Assembly (NCBI GenBank): GCA_021808365.1
Contig: JAKBBU010000008.1
Coordinates: forward strand, 1 to 51,147
Reading direction: 5' to 3'
DNA length: 51,147 nucleotides
Origin: Pseudomonadota bacterium
GTDB lineage: Bacteria > Pseudomonadota > Gammaproteobacteria > JAKBBU01
Part shown: one piece after another, positions 1 to 9,197 of the stretch
How positions within the stretch are numbered: position 1 is the first letter of the stretch
Layout of the letters: each line of letters starts with the position of its first letter
Notes under the pieces: model-generated
Told to the model about the DNA's origin: nothing
Databases searched by the model: none
The model's input: only the letters and a program-made list of their open reading frames with translations
Position numbers and translations under genes: made by a program

Positions 1-115
1 GGCTAAGCGAAAAGCACGAGGATATAAATTTAAACACTTCAGAACCATTGTATATTTGATCACGGGTGGGCTCGATTTTAGCAAGCTTAATCCAGCCTGT
101 TTACCCACTTGAAAT

Positions 116-196
116 TTACAAGAACCAAGTTTTTGAAGGGTCAATTGTAGGAAGGGGCGGTTGTTGATTGTTATTATTATTTCCACGACCAGACAT
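116..196 (-). other. Very short Asn/Pro-rich ORF, possibly the start of a broken gene
   Basis: This 26-codon ORF begins MSGRGNNNNNQQPP and ends in TWFL. It has a good ribosome-binding site (AGAGG, 5 bases before ATG). The five-Asn run resembles the Asn tail of the neighbouring large HAD protein. Downstream in the same frame there is a second stop at 101-103, then an open stretch to the window edge. It may be a genuine micro-ORF, or the 5' end of a pseudogene with in-frame stops or a frameshift in the AAAAA run near 131. I do not recognise a family. Confidence 0.25.
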
Positions 197-295
197 CTTA
201 ACCTCTCTTTTTTTATGGGAAAAAGGCAATTAAAGTTTATTATAAAAACTAGGAAGGCGATTCTAGCAGGTGCGCATTAAAAAAGCAAGACTCAT

Positions 296-3200
296 TTAAG
301 GGCTAGGAGGAGGCCTGACGGAGAGATTGTTATTGTTATTGTTATTATTATTATTCGGGTTGAATATCATGCTTTGATTTCTTACCGAAGGCAAGTTACT
401 GTCTGGAAGGATGATATTGGAATTTTCTTGCGCAAGTTGCATCACTTGTTGACGTTCTTGAAAAATGGCAGGGTTTTCATGGTAATGCCTTGAAATAAGA
501 CCTTTGTAGATTGCATCGCAAATGGGTTTTAACGCAAATCTTCCAGTGTCTTTGCTCTTGAGGAGAAATTGCAAGTTTTTATCCTTCCCTGCAAAGGTAT
601 TATCTTGATGACCTTCTTCTAATCGTGTTAAAAAAGTAGTAGCAAGGTCTTTGAAGAATTGAGCACTTTTATCACCCTTTTCTCCATCGGCGCGATAACC
701 TTCTTGTGCAATGTAGTTTTTAAGTTGAGTATAGGCAAATATTGCATCGAAGAATTCAATAGATTGCTGTTTTTGTGAAGCTGTTTGTTGCTGATTCAGC
801 ACAGGTAATGATTGCATTTTGTTATTTTTATTAGCTTGAGGATGAGCTAGAATAAAAGGAAGCTCTTTATAGCATGATGCTCCTTTTGTATGGATAATCG
901 AGGACTCATTATCCGTAAAAAATGCAGGTTGAGTATGAGTAAGGTGGGAAAATATATTGATCATCAATAACTTACCAGAACCTTCTTGCTGATACTTTTT
1001 TTCTTCCTGCTTATAAATATTATTAAAATACAGAGACGGCTCACCACTATATTCTCCTGGATTCCAAGCAAGGATCTGTTCATTATGGAATTTATCATGG
1101 AGTTCAGCGGGATTATCAGCGTGATCGAAACGGCATATTTTTAAGGAGATGCCTATTTTTTCCATTAGTTCATTTAATTTTTGCTCTTTTTCTGCAGATA
1201 ATCCTTGTGAACTCATGATAACTACAGTAATATTTTGACTGATTAATTTTTTAAGACATTCAGAAAACCCCTCATAAAATGCTATTGTATCTAATTCCGT
1301 CTCACCAGCAATGTCGTAATAACTGATCGTATCATCCAAATCAAAATATGCAACTTGTTTGGGTTGAGGTTTTATAGAATGAGAAAGCGCCGGGTTCTCA
1401 TTGTGATATTTTGAAATGATATTTTTTTGAAGTGATTTAAAAATATCTGTTAATCTATAGTTATGAAGTTTGCCCCCTTTCATAATTGATGCGATATCTG
1501 GGTCATCCTCTGTAAAAGTTTTTCCCAAATGGCCCTCTTCTAGTTTTGTTAAAAATCGAATGGCAGCAGATTTGAAATATTCAGCGCTTCTATTGAAAGA
1601 CTGGTCTGTATTGTATTCTCCTTTTTCAATATAATCTTTAAGTCTTTGATAAGCATATAGTCCTTCGAAAAATTCCTTAGATTCTTTGGGAGTAACCTCA
1701 TTTAAGCTTTCATTTTTACCATTTTTAACATAAGGGTATGCAATGAAGAAAGGAATGCCTTGTTGAGTGGTGTCATTTTTGATTTCAGGTGAACTATCTG
1801 TGAATAGAATGGGGTCAGTGTAAGTCATTGAAGATAAGACGCTAATGATAGCAGGCCGTAAGTGTTTATCTATTGCTTTTTCTTGTTGAGCAGCAACTCT
1901 TTGATCAAAGTCATTTTGAGGATCATTCGGATTAATTTTTAATGGATTAAAAACTAAAACACCACGCATTTTGTTCAAGTCCTCAGAAAGTACTTGTTGA
2001 TCTGCGCTATTATCTAATTTCGCAACGGGTATCTGATCCTCTATCAGTGTTCGGGAAATCCTCTTAATGTCTTGACTCGTGAAAATGACAATACCAATAC
2101 CAGAATTAATAAGATATTGGAGATATTCTGACGCACCAGGATAAAGTATATCTTTTTCTTTATCTCCTTTATTGTAGGCCAATGTATGCCAACTAATATA
2201 AACGATTTTTCTTGCTGGTTGTACAACAGCTGAGAGATTTTTTTCAAATGATTCAACAGGAATACATAGAGTTGGGGTGCTACGCTGTACGGTATTAAAA
2301 GACTCAACATCTGGTTCTCTTTTATCCTCAATATTATAAGGCATGGGAGGTTGTGAGACAGTTCCCTTGACGTTGAGTCTTTTAAATTCTTTTTCCATAC
2401 TGGGTAATTGATCTGTTTTATCATCATCACAAAAGAAAACCTGGTCAACACCAGGATGTTCTTTTAAAATAGCTTCAAGCAAAATGGATTTTGGTGTTGA
2501 TCTATCAATGGTTATGTCTAATTTTTCTAGATATCCTTGAGAATCCATGATCAAATTGCTGTGTTTTAAATGATTATTATAAATTATTTCAAAATATTCA
2601 GTGAGTTCATTGTTATTATCTTCGTTTTGACTGCTAGATAAATTTTTTTCTAAATGATTTGTGACGTGATCGTAAAGTTCTTCTATTTTTATTTTTTTGT
2701 TTTCAGATATATTGATTTCGTTTATTTTTGTGCGTATTAAGGAAGATATACTTTCATCAACTCTTTTATTGATTAATTCTTGATTTATTATTGATAAATA
2801 TTCTTTTAAATTAGATTGAAATTCGTTTATGGTTAGATTTCCGTTTTCGTTAAAAAGTAATAGGATGGCTTCTTTTTCTGATTTCTTGATTGAAAGTTTG
2901 TCTAACTTTTGATTTAAGCTTTCTTCAATTTCTTCGAAAATATCATTTATTTTTTGTTGATTATTTTTTTCGTCATTTCTTGAACTAGTAAAATTTTCTA
3001 TTTCTTTTTCGATTAATTTAAATGCAGGTTCGCTAATTTTTTTATTAACTGTCGCATATTTGTAAGTGATAGTTGAAAAATCTTTTATGGTTTGGTTTGG
3101 ATCTAATTCCTTCCAAAATTTAAAAGCTTCTTGGGCAAGACGTAGGTTGTAATATGCTTGATACTCGTTTGTAAGTTGTTTTATGTCCGCTTTGCTTATT

Positions 3201-3592
3201 AATTGTTGTAAAGCGCGTTCAGCGGGTTTTACGGTGTCATCATAGTAATCGCCGAGCTTGTATGATTGTAGATTTTCAGGAAGCGAAAGAAGTGAGTTTT
3301 CCAAGGCTGCCTGCTGTCTGGCAACCGTGATAGTCATATCCATGGAGGTGTAAACTTTTTCAACCTCGATGCCGTGTTGCCGTAAATAATCAATGAGTGG
3401 CGTGCGGATTTTAAGACTTATTCCCTCAGGGGTATTCATGAGCGTGAGCAAGCAAACTGAAGTGACTCCTTTATTCTTGAGTGACTTAATAAGGTTTTCA
3501 TTGAACAAGAGGCTGCCAGCCCCAGGCATAAACAACGTATTATCCACATCGAAAAGAAATAGCGTGTTAGGTTTTACTACAACTTTAGGCAT
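296..3592 (-). CDS. Three-module HAD-like protein, candidate secreted effector
   Basis: A 1098-residue protein without signal peptide or membrane segments. It has three HAD-like (haloacid dehalogenase fold) modules. Module 1 opens with FLFDVDNTLF (Asp15, Asp17, Thr19 fit HAD motif I DxDxT), contains a long Lys/Glu/Asn-rich helical insert (about 130-370), and closes with a motif IV-like FFCDDDKTD near 385-393. Module 2 (about 463-735) has lost the nucleophile (YISWHT). Module 3 (about 747-1065) keeps FDLDDT. Modules 2 and 3 each continue through a TDPxxFTD or TQPxFFTD strand and IPF/LPF-I-A-H/Y-P into a helical tail with EFF-A-LK-Y and a final LISR-or-IISK, HENPA signature. The C-terminus is ten Asn followed by LSVRPPPSP. 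GAGGAG lies 6 bases before ATG. The next gene downstream in transcription order carries the same module. Phosphatase or phosphotransferase activity is possible for modules 1 and 3. Delivery into a host cell is inference. Confidence 0.85.
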   Translation of the reverse strand: MPKVVVKPNTLFLFDVDNTLFMPGAGSLLFNENLIKSLKNKGVTSVCLLTLMNTPEGISLKIRTPLIDYLRQHGIEVEKVYTSMDMTITVARQQAALENSLLSLPENLQSYKLGDYYDDTVKPAERALQQLISKADIKQLTNEYQAYYNLRLAQEAFKFWKELDPNQTIKDFSTITYKYATVNKKISEPAFKLIEKEIENFTSSRNDEKNNQQKINDIFEEIEESLNQKLDKLSIKKSEKEAILLLFNENGNLTINEFQSNLKEYLSIINQELINKRVDESISSLIRTKINEINISENKKIKIEELYDHVTNHLEKNLSSSQNEDNNNELTEYFEIIYNNHLKHSNLIMDSQGYLEKLDITIDRSTPKSILLEAILKEHPGVDQVFFCDDDKTDQLPSMEKEFKRLNVKGTVSQPPMPYNIEDKREPDVESFNTVQRSTPTLCIPVESFEKNLSAVVQPARKIVYISWHTLAYNKGDKEKDILYPGASEYLQYLINSGIGIVIFTSQDIKRISRTLIEDQIPVAKLDNSADQQVLSEDLNKMRGVLVFNPLKINPNDPQNDFDQRVAAQQEKAIDKHLRPAIISVLSSMTYTDPILFTDSSPEIKNDTTQQGIPFFIAYPYVKNGKNESLNEVTPKESKEFFEGLYAYQRLKDYIEKGEYNTDQSFNRSAEYFKSAAIRFLTKLEEGHLGKTFTEDDPDIASIMKGGKLHNYRLTDIFKSLQKNIISKYHNENPALSHSIKPQPKQVAYFDLDDTISYYDIAGETELDTIAFYEGFSECLKKLISQNITVVIMSSQGLSAEKEQKLNELMEKIGISLKICRFDHADNPAELHDKFHNEQILAWNPGEYSGEPSLYFNNIYKQEEKKYQQEGSGKLLMINIFSHLTHTQPAFFTDNESSIIHTKGASCYKELPFILAHPQANKNNKMQSLPVLNQQQTASQKQQSIEFFDAIFAYTQLKNYIAQEGYRADGEKGDKSAQFFKDLATTFLTRLEEGHQDNTFAGKDKNLQFLLKSKDTGRFALKPICDAIYKGLISRHYHENPAIFQERQQVMQLAQENSNIILPDSNLPSVRNQSMIFNPNNNNNNNNNNLSVRPPPSP
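326..355 (-). repeat. Trinucleotide repeat encoding ten asparagines
   Basis: Ten consecutive AAT/AAC codons near the 3' end of the large HAD gene, four AAT followed by alternating AAC and AAT. The tract stays in frame on unit gain or loss, so it could vary in length by slippage without breaking the gene. Confidence 0.8.
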
Positions 3593-3620
3593 GACAAACT
3601 CCTCGATTTGTTAAGGCCAT

Positions 3621-3668
3621 GACTTTAAAGGGAAAAAAGTCTATAAAGTCAGAAGGCGAGACATTATA
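3621..3668 (-). promoter_or_regulatory. Putative -10 box and leader inverted repeat of the large HAD gene
   Basis: On the minus strand a perfect TATAAT lies at 3668-3663, with no convincing -35 element at 16-18 bases. The following leader carries an inverted repeat, GACTTTA at 3650-3644 and TAAAGTC at 3627-3621, which could fold before the ribosome-binding site. A weak or activator-dependent promoter would fit, but this is inference. Confidence 0.35.
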
Positions 3669-3764
3669 TTAGAAGGTTTGATTAAATTTTAGGCCACAGA
3701 TGTTTGGAAATCAAGGAAGGTTGTCAGGAAAAAATCCTTTTTTATTGATCCATAAATTCAAGTT

Positions 3765-5864
3765 TTAGATCTGGAAGTTTACGGGCGAATATGATGCCAA
3801 TTGCTCGCTATTATTAATTGCTGGGTTTTGATTCACATACCTTGAAATGAGGCCGATGTGAAGGCGCTTGTACAGTTGCTCAAGTTCGGGAGTCATGATG
3901 GCTTCAAAGGCAGCGTTGAATGATAATGAAGTGTGTCCTTCACGCAAAATCGACAACAACGTAATTGCAATGTGTTGATCAGACTTTGAGGGATCTTGAG
4001 CATAATGTTTTAGCTCTGCATAGGCAACGATGGCATCAAAAAATTGTGCTGATACAGGACAGTTTTTATAATCAGTATTTTCCCGAGTGATTGTAAGAGA
4101 TTGTTGTGATAAAGGATGCTTTTTATGATTAGTATTTTTTGGGGTGACTGTCTTTTTATGAGGATGTGAAATCATAAATGGGATGCTTAATTGGTAAGCC
4201 TTCTCGGTTACTTCCAGTGCATTATTTTCGAATACGCTATCCACGAAAATAAGAATTTCAGTTTGGGTCAATGTTCTGAGTTCAGAAAGGGTTGATAGTG
4301 TTTTGAGTTTGCTAGCAGTGTTTTTTAAATCAGGTTCAATAACGACCATGCCTAGATCTTTTATTTGTTTAGCTTGTTCTTTGCTGATCAGGGATTGCAA
4401 GTCGAGGACAAAAAGAAAGTTTTTTGAAAAAATAGACTTTATTTCGTCATAACTTAAATAATGGTAATTTATAATTGTAGGCGAATTAGATAATTTTTCA
4501 AATAAGATATTTGAAGCTTGCATAACTTTCTGAATTTCAGAAGGCGAGTTGGCTACGATAACTACGGCGATTTCTAGATTAATTAATTGGCGAATAGCGT
4601 CAATAGCGTGTTCGGGAATTGATGTCTTTCCATCACAAGTGAAAAGGGAGTTTGAGCTGAAATAAGCTATTTGTTTTTTTTGTTCATGGTTGATCTTATT
4701 ATTTTTTCTCAAAGAGAGAGGTCTGAAAAGATAAGGCATGGCTTCAATTTTATATAAAGGTTCATAACCTTTAAATGCATTAATATTTAGATTGTTATTT
4801 TCAACGATGATATTCGACGAAGAATCTCTAAGCATGATAGATGCATCGGTTTTTTTGGATTGATTTTTAAAATCTTCGAAAGCATTGCTGCGGACTGAAG
4901 GGAGATCAGCGTATCTTGAAATAATACCTTTGTAAAGGACATTACAGATTTTTTTTAAAAAGTATTGATTTGGTGCCTTACTCTGAGTAAAAGATTTTAA
5001 TATTTTGCTATTTTCTGAAAATCTTTCATGGATATAGCCTTCCTCAAAAAAATTCAAAAAAAGAGCGGAGTTTTCTTGAAAATAATCAAGGGTTTTTGTT
5101 TTTGATTCCTCCTTCTCATACCATCCGAGCTTAACATAATCTTTCAGCAATCGATAAGCGTTGACGGCTTCAAAAAATTCTTTTGAACGTTGTTGCTCAT
5201 TTTCTGATAGAGATCCATTTTTTGGTTCAGGAGTGGTTATTGTTTGACCCTCACTAGGCAGAGGGTGTGCAATGATGAACGCGATTCCATGATCTTTTGC
5301 TTGATGAGAAAGAGATGGATGATCAATAAAAACAAGAGGCCTTGTCTCTGTAAATTCGGAAAGAGCAGCAATGATAATAATTTTGTCACTTATTGTTTTT
5401 CCTTCGATTAAAGTTGACTTGAATTCTTTTGATATAGCTTCCAAAATTTGGCCAAATTCAGAGTTATCCATAATTTTAGATCGATCACCAACCGGTTTTT
5501 TAAGCAATGAAGTAGATAGAATAAAAATAGTATGGGTTTGAAATGCGGTTTCGGCATTTTCTTTAAGATTTAAATTTGAACCATCTAAAATTTCTGGGTT
5601 TAAAAGCGGGTTTTTTTTCCCATTGTGAGAAAGTTTATTTTTTATGACTTGTAATTGGTGATCGGGGGAGAAAATAAAAATCATGATATTCTTCTTGATT
5701 AATTTTTGAATGAAATCAAGAGCGCCAGGGTAAAATTCAATGTTGGATTTGCCAGTATAAAAAAGGGCGGAGCTATCAATATAAATGGCTGCTATTTTTT
5801 TGTTATTTTGAGGCATAATGGGATTGTTTTGGTTCAAGGGTTTAGTTTTTTTTATGGAAAGCAT
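3765..5864 (-). CDS. Two-module HAD-like protein, paralogue of the neighbouring three-module protein
   Basis: A 699-residue protein, counted from the ATG at 5864, which has AGGAAG 7 bases upstream; the frame extends further upstream but that stretch is hydrophobic and untypical. Two HAD-like modules are visible. Module 1 has an AAIYIDSSALF strand (29-33 in place of DxDxT), an LVFIDHP strand near 177 and IAFIIAHP. Module 2 starts with IAYFSSNSLF near 401 and has LIFVDSVF near 538 and IPFMISHP. Each is followed by the helical tail seen in the upstream protein, ending GIISRYADLP near 314 and GLISRYVNQNPAI near the C-terminus. Neither module has the nucleophilic Asp of a catalytic HAD enzyme, so binding or scaffold roles are more likely than catalysis. 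The gene lies 172 bases downstream of its paralogue's promoter side and is transcribed in the same direction. Function unknown. Confidence 0.8.
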   Translation of the reverse strand: MLSIKKTKPLNQNNPIMPQNNKKIAAIYIDSSALFYTGKSNIEFYPGALDFIQKLIKKNIMIFIFSPDHQLQVIKNKLSHNGKKNPLLNPEILDGSNLNLKENAETAFQTHTIFILSTSLLKKPVGDRSKIMDNSEFGQILEAISKEFKSTLIEGKTISDKIIIIAALSEFTETRPLVFIDHPSLSHQAKDHGIAFIIAHPLPSEGQTITTPEPKNGSLSENEQQRSKEFFEAVNAYRLLKDYVKLGWYEKEESKTKTLDYFQENSALFLNFFEEGYIHERFSENSKILKSFTQSKAPNQYFLKKICNVLYKGIISRYADLPSVRSNAFEDFKNQSKKTDASIMLRDSSSNIIVENNNLNINAFKGYEPLYKIEAMPYLFRPLSLRKNNKINHEQKKQIAYFSSNSLFTCDGKTSIPEHAIDAIRQLINLEIAVVIVANSPSEIQKVMQASNILFEKLSNSPTIINYHYLSYDEIKSIFSKNFLFVLDLQSLISKEQAKQIKDLGMVVIEPDLKNTASKLKTLSTLSELRTLTQTEILIFVDSVFENNALEVTEKAYQLSIPFMISHPHKKTVTPKNTNHKKHPLSQQSLTITRENTDYKNCPVSAQFFDAIVAYAELKHYAQDPSKSDQHIAITLLSILREGHTSLSFNAAFEAIMTPELEQLYKRLHIGLISRYVNQNPAINNSEQLASYSPVNFQI

Positions 5865-5986
5865 TATGATTCTTCCTGGTTTTTTGATTTGAAATGTTAA
5901 AAGATTTTTTAATTCGAGATTTAAAATTATTATTAAAAACACAAGAGTGAGTTTAAGCGATGGACATAAAAAAAGCAATCAAATTT

Positions 5987-6901
5987 TTATTCATCTACAA
6001 GTTCAGGCTTTAACGGGATAGGTTCTAGACGAGGAGGTTTACGGGCAAACATGACGCCAAGCACGATGAGGGCAGCACCAATCCAAAACGTGAAGGTGTA
6101 TTGTTCATCAAGGAATAAACCGGAGAGAATCGCGGAGACAAAGGGAATGCCATAGGCATAGAGAGAAGCTTGGGAGACTTCCATGTGGTCGAGCACATAG
6201 GCCCATAAATAATAAGCAAAACTCATGGTGATCGCGCCGATGTAAATCACCGAGAGTGTTGAAAGTGTACTGGCTTTCATCACATCATGAATAAGGGTTG
6301 TGGGATGGCTAAACAAGAGTGATATTAAAGTAGCAATCCAAATTCCATAAGCAACAGATTCAAATGCAGTATAGCGACGCAATAGTATTTTTTGGAAAAT
6401 AAAAAATAAACTCCAACACAGGGCGGCGACGAGCAAGATCACTAAACCCATGCGTGCATTTACAGAGATATGTTCGGATAAAGAAATTAACCAGACGCCT
6501 GAGATGGCAATGAGTGAGCCTACAATTTTGACCATGGATAATGATTCTTTAAATACAAAATAAGAAATAAGGAGGGCAAAGAGTGGCGCGAGGCTGACGA
6601 TGAATCCGGCGCTTCCCGCACTGACAAATTGTTCGCCCCAGCCGAGTAGAAATTGATAGCTCACCATGCCGATTATGGCGAAGGCGAGAAACAATGGAAT
6701 ATCTTTAAATAAGGGTTTTGCCATTTTTTTGTTGTAGCAAAAGAAGACAAGAGCAATCGAGGCAAATATAAAGCGCAGCGTGATCATTTCTGCAGGGCTA
6801 TAGTCAACGAGTGCTAGTTTGATCCCAGGAAAGGTTGAGCCGAAGAAGGTGATGACGGCGATTAGGGCCAGGATTACGCGTTTTTGCATTTTACTACTCA
6901 T
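5987..6901 (-). CDS. DMT-superfamily (EamA) transporter
   Basis: A 304-residue inner-membrane protein with about ten hydrophobic segments arranged as two EamA halves. It starts with a segment containing FFGSTFPGIKLAL, and the second half begins near LVILLVAALCWSLFF; both are typical of drug/metabolite transporters of the RhaT/YdcZ-like group. The substrate cannot be read from sequence. The ATG follows the hda stop codon directly, so it is the last gene of the DUF2066-pgsA-permease-hda operon and is probably translated by coupling. An alternative start is Met5. Confidence 0.85.
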   Translation of the reverse strand: MSSKMQKRVILALIAVITFFGSTFPGIKLALVDYSPAEMITLRFIFASIALVFFCYNKKMAKPLFKDIPLFLAFAIIGMVSYQFLLGWGEQFVSAGSAGFIVSLAPLFALLISYFVFKESLSMVKIVGSLIAISGVWLISLSEHISVNARMGLVILLVAALCWSLFFIFQKILLRRYTAFESVAYGIWIATLISLLFSHPTTLIHDVMKASTLSTLSVIYIGAITMSFAYYLWAYVLDHMEVSQASLYAYGIPFVSAILSGLFLDEQYTFTFWIGAALIVLGVMFARKPPRLEPIPLKPELVDE

Positions 6902-7585
6902 TTATAATAAAACCATCTTTACAAATGGAATCGTCAATCGTCGTTTAGCCACCAAGGCAGCTTGATCGAGTTTTTCTAACACATTGATCAGGGCGGTCAT
7001 ATCTCGCGAATAATGCCGCAATAAAAACTCACTCACTTCTTCGCTCAGCACCAGCCCTCGTTGTTCAGCCCGCAAGGTTAATGCTTGCATTTTCTCAGGA
7101 TCAGTCAACGCCCGAACTTGAAATGTCAGCCCCCAACTTAGGCGAGAGCGCAGATCAGGCAACTGAATCGGTGCATGGATCGGCGCTTGATCCGCCGCGA
7201 CGATCAAGGCACTGCCTTGTTCCCGGATCCGATTATAAAAATGAAACAAAGCCTCTTCCCAACGTGGATCACCCGCGATCGCATTGAGATCATCCAAACA
7301 CACCAAATCATATTGTTCAAGATTCTGTAAACATTCGGGTGGAAATTCATCCGCCAATGGAATGTAGATCGGAAAAAATCCGGCTTCTTTAACGGCATGG
7401 CAAGCCGCTTGAAGCAAATGTGAACGGCCTGATCCTTCTTGCCCCCACAGATACATGAATTGTTCCCGGCATGTTTCGCTCAATTGAACAAGACTTAAGA
7501 TCAATGGATCACGATCATCATAAAAAAAATTGTTAAAGGTTGCTTCATCGCGCAATCGCAGAGGCAGCCCTAATTGTTCAAACAT
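6902..7585 (-). CDS. hda: DnaA regulatory inactivator Hda
   Basis: A 227-residue AAA+ protein related to DnaA domain III. With the sliding clamp it stimulates hydrolysis of DnaA-bound ATP after initiation of replication. The N-terminus carries the clamp-binding motif QLGLPL (4-9). A Walker A-like GQEGSGRSH (48-56) has the Arg that replaces the usual Lys in this family, followed by Walker B LVCLDDL (94-100) and a box VII-like LRSRLSWG near 145-152. I chose the ATG at 7585 rather than 7630: it puts the clamp motif at the N-terminus, has AAGG 5 bases upstream, and overlaps the upstream permease stop by 8 bases, a typical coupled junction. Confidence 0.93.
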   Translation of the reverse strand: MFEQLGLPLRLRDEATFNNFFYDDRDPLILSLVQLSETCREQFMYLWGQEGSGRSHLLQAACHAVKEAGFFPIYIPLADEFPPECLQNLEQYDLVCLDDLNAIAGDPRWEEALFHFYNRIREQGSALIVAADQAPIHAPIQLPDLRSRLSWGLTFQVRALTDPEKMQALTLRAEQRGLVLSEEVSEFLLRHYSRDMTALINVLEKLDQAALVAKRRLTIPFVKMVLL

Positions 7586-8693
7586 GTTGACCTTCATAAA
7601 GTCGGCTCGCCATGTAACGTTCCTTGGCATAGCGCAATAAAACCATGATCACCGCGGCTGTTGGCAGCGCCAGGAGAATGCCAATGAACCCAAAAAGGAT
7701 ACCACCGGCCATGATCGCAAAAATCACAGCAACAGGATGCAAGCCAATGCGATCACCCACTAACCAAGGTGTGAGCACCATACTTTCCAGGGATTGTCCA
7801 ATCCCAAACACGATAGCGACATAGATCAGCGGCGTCCAGGCTTGGTACTGGGCTAAACAGGCGATGAGTGCAATGGTAAGCCCTACAATAAAACCAAGAT
7901 AGGGTACCACGCTGGCTAGACCGGCGATGATGCCAATGAAAAACGCCATGTTCAAACCCGTCAAACTGAGCCCGAAGGCATAGACTAATCCCAGTGACAA
8001 CATCACCAATAATTGTCCGCGCAAAAAGGCGCCAAGTACTTCATTACAATCTTTGGCCAATTTTACCACAATTGGTTCAATTTGTCTCGGTAAAAGATTG
8101 CGCATTCCTGTAATTACCCTTTGCCAATCACGCAGCAAGTAAAAAGTGACGACGGGAACAAGGATTAAGTTCAATCCAAATTCAAAAATTAAAACGCCAG
8201 AATGACTCAACGTCTTCCACAAAGTTTCTAAAATAGTGCTTGTTTGTTTCCAATTTTGGGCGAGAGTGGTTTGTACATTGGAAAAATTAAATGTGAGATT
8301 TTCACCAAAATATTTGTTGATGAGGGGAATGAGTTTATCTTGAACCATTTGGCCCAGGGTTGATAAATAGGAAATAAAAATGCTGGATTGGTGGATTAAC
8401 AGGGGGATCATGAGCAAAATCAGCAGAGCGAGGAAGATGAAAAACCCAACAATGACGAGGATGGCTCCGATTGTCCGCGGAATATGCCAGCGTTGCAAGC
8501 GAGAGACCAAGGGGTTTCCAAGATAAGTGAGCAGGGCGGCAATTAAGAAAGGTGAAAGGATGGGGCTCAATAAATAAATGAGCAGCAGTAAAGCGCCGCA
8601 GAGTGCGAGGGTCACCCAGCGCGAGGTTCGGCGACGATCATCGTTCTCGATTGTTCCATTCAAATTGGGCTTTTCGCCCCCAGGTCCAGACAT
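7578..8693 (-). CDS. AI-2E family (PerM-type) transporter
   Basis: A 371-residue polytopic membrane protein of the AI-2E/PerM family. Typical features are paired N-terminal hydrophobic segments (ALLLLIYLLSPILSPFL), a soluble middle region (about 100-160), and the C-terminal block with GLASVVPYLGFIVG and GDRIGLHPVAVIFAIMAGG. Members have been linked to export of small molecules or to Na+/H+ exchange; the substrate here is unknown. The ATG at 8693 is preceded by an in-frame TTG at 8699. The coding region overlaps the end of pgsA by about 56 bases and the start of hda by 8 bases, so the genes are tightly packed in one operon. Confidence 0.88.
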   Translation of the reverse strand: MSGPGGEKPNLNGTIENDDRRRTSRWVTLALCGALLLLIYLLSPILSPFLIAALLTYLGNPLVSRLQRWHIPRTIGAILVIVGFFIFLALLILLMIPLLIHQSSIFISYLSTLGQMVQDKLIPLINKYFGENLTFNFSNVQTTLAQNWKQTSTILETLWKTLSHSGVLIFEFGLNLILVPVVTFYLLRDWQRVITGMRNLLPRQIEPIVVKLAKDCNEVLGAFLRGQLLVMLSLGLVYAFGLSLTGLNMAFFIGIIAGLASVVPYLGFIVGLTIALIACLAQYQAWTPLIYVAIVFGIGQSLESMVLTPWLVGDRIGLHPVAVIFAIMAGGILFGFIGILLALPTAAVIMVLLRYAKERYMASRLYEGQHV

Positions 8694-9195
8694 AGTCAAC
8701 CCCGCTCAGAACACTGCTTGTAAAGACACAACCAATACCGAAGGTGATAAACCACCGTGGCATGGGGAAAAACGTGAGATCAAGTAAGGTCAACATTAAA
8801 AAGCCTAATTGGGTTCCTGTGTTAATCTTACTGATCATGCTCGGCACAATTTCGAAATCACCCAAAAGATAATGATAGGCGATTGCGCCGGAAACGATCA
8901 CGAAATCGCGTAAAATCATCACGCTCGTTAACCATAAGGGAATAGCTCCAACCCAGGTTAGCCCAATCAGCGTGAAAACGATCAATAGTTTATCAGCAAT
9001 GGGATCTGCAATCGATCCAAACCGGCTTTTCCAGTGATAACGGCGAGCGAGCAAACCATCGAGGCTATCTGAGATCCCCGCCAAAAGAAATAAAAATAAG
9101 GCTGACTGATATTGCTCATGGATCAGGCAAATAAAAACGGGGATCAGTAGCACAATCCGTAATAATGTAATTGCATTTGGTATTTGTCGTTGCAT
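8638..9195 (-). CDS. pgsA: CDP-alcohol phosphatidyltransferase, probably phosphatidylglycerophosphate synthase
   Basis: A 185-residue membrane enzyme. The CDP-alcohol phosphotransferase signature is complete: DSLDGLLARR, then G eight residues after the Arg pair, then D and D (GSIADPIADK), matching D-x2-DG-x2-AR-x8-G-x3-D-x3-D. The N-terminal IPNAITLLRIVLLIPVF is typical of PgsA, which joins CDP-diacylglycerol and glycerol-3-phosphate in phosphatidylglycerol synthesis. Length fits PgsA. The start codon lies 2 bases after the stop of the DUF2066 gene. A related CDP-alcohol enzyme, such as a cardiolipin-type one, cannot be fully excluded. Confidence 0.82.
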   Translation of the reverse strand: MQRQIPNAITLLRIVLLIPVFICLIHEQYQSALFLFLLAGISDSLDGLLARRYHWKSRFGSIADPIADKLLIVFTLIGLTWVGAIPLWLTSVMILRDFVIVSGAIAYHYLLGDFEIVPSMISKINTGTQLGFLMLTLLDLTFFPMPRWFITFGIGCVFTSSVLSGVDYVWTWGRKAQFEWNNRER

Positions 9196-9197
9196 TG

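Noticed and set aside
5865-5978. Longer start of the two-module HAD gene, giving a hydrophobic N-terminus
   Set aside because: The extension is AT-rich with no ribosome-binding site, while the ATG at 5864 has AGGAAG upstream and matches module spacing in the paralogue.
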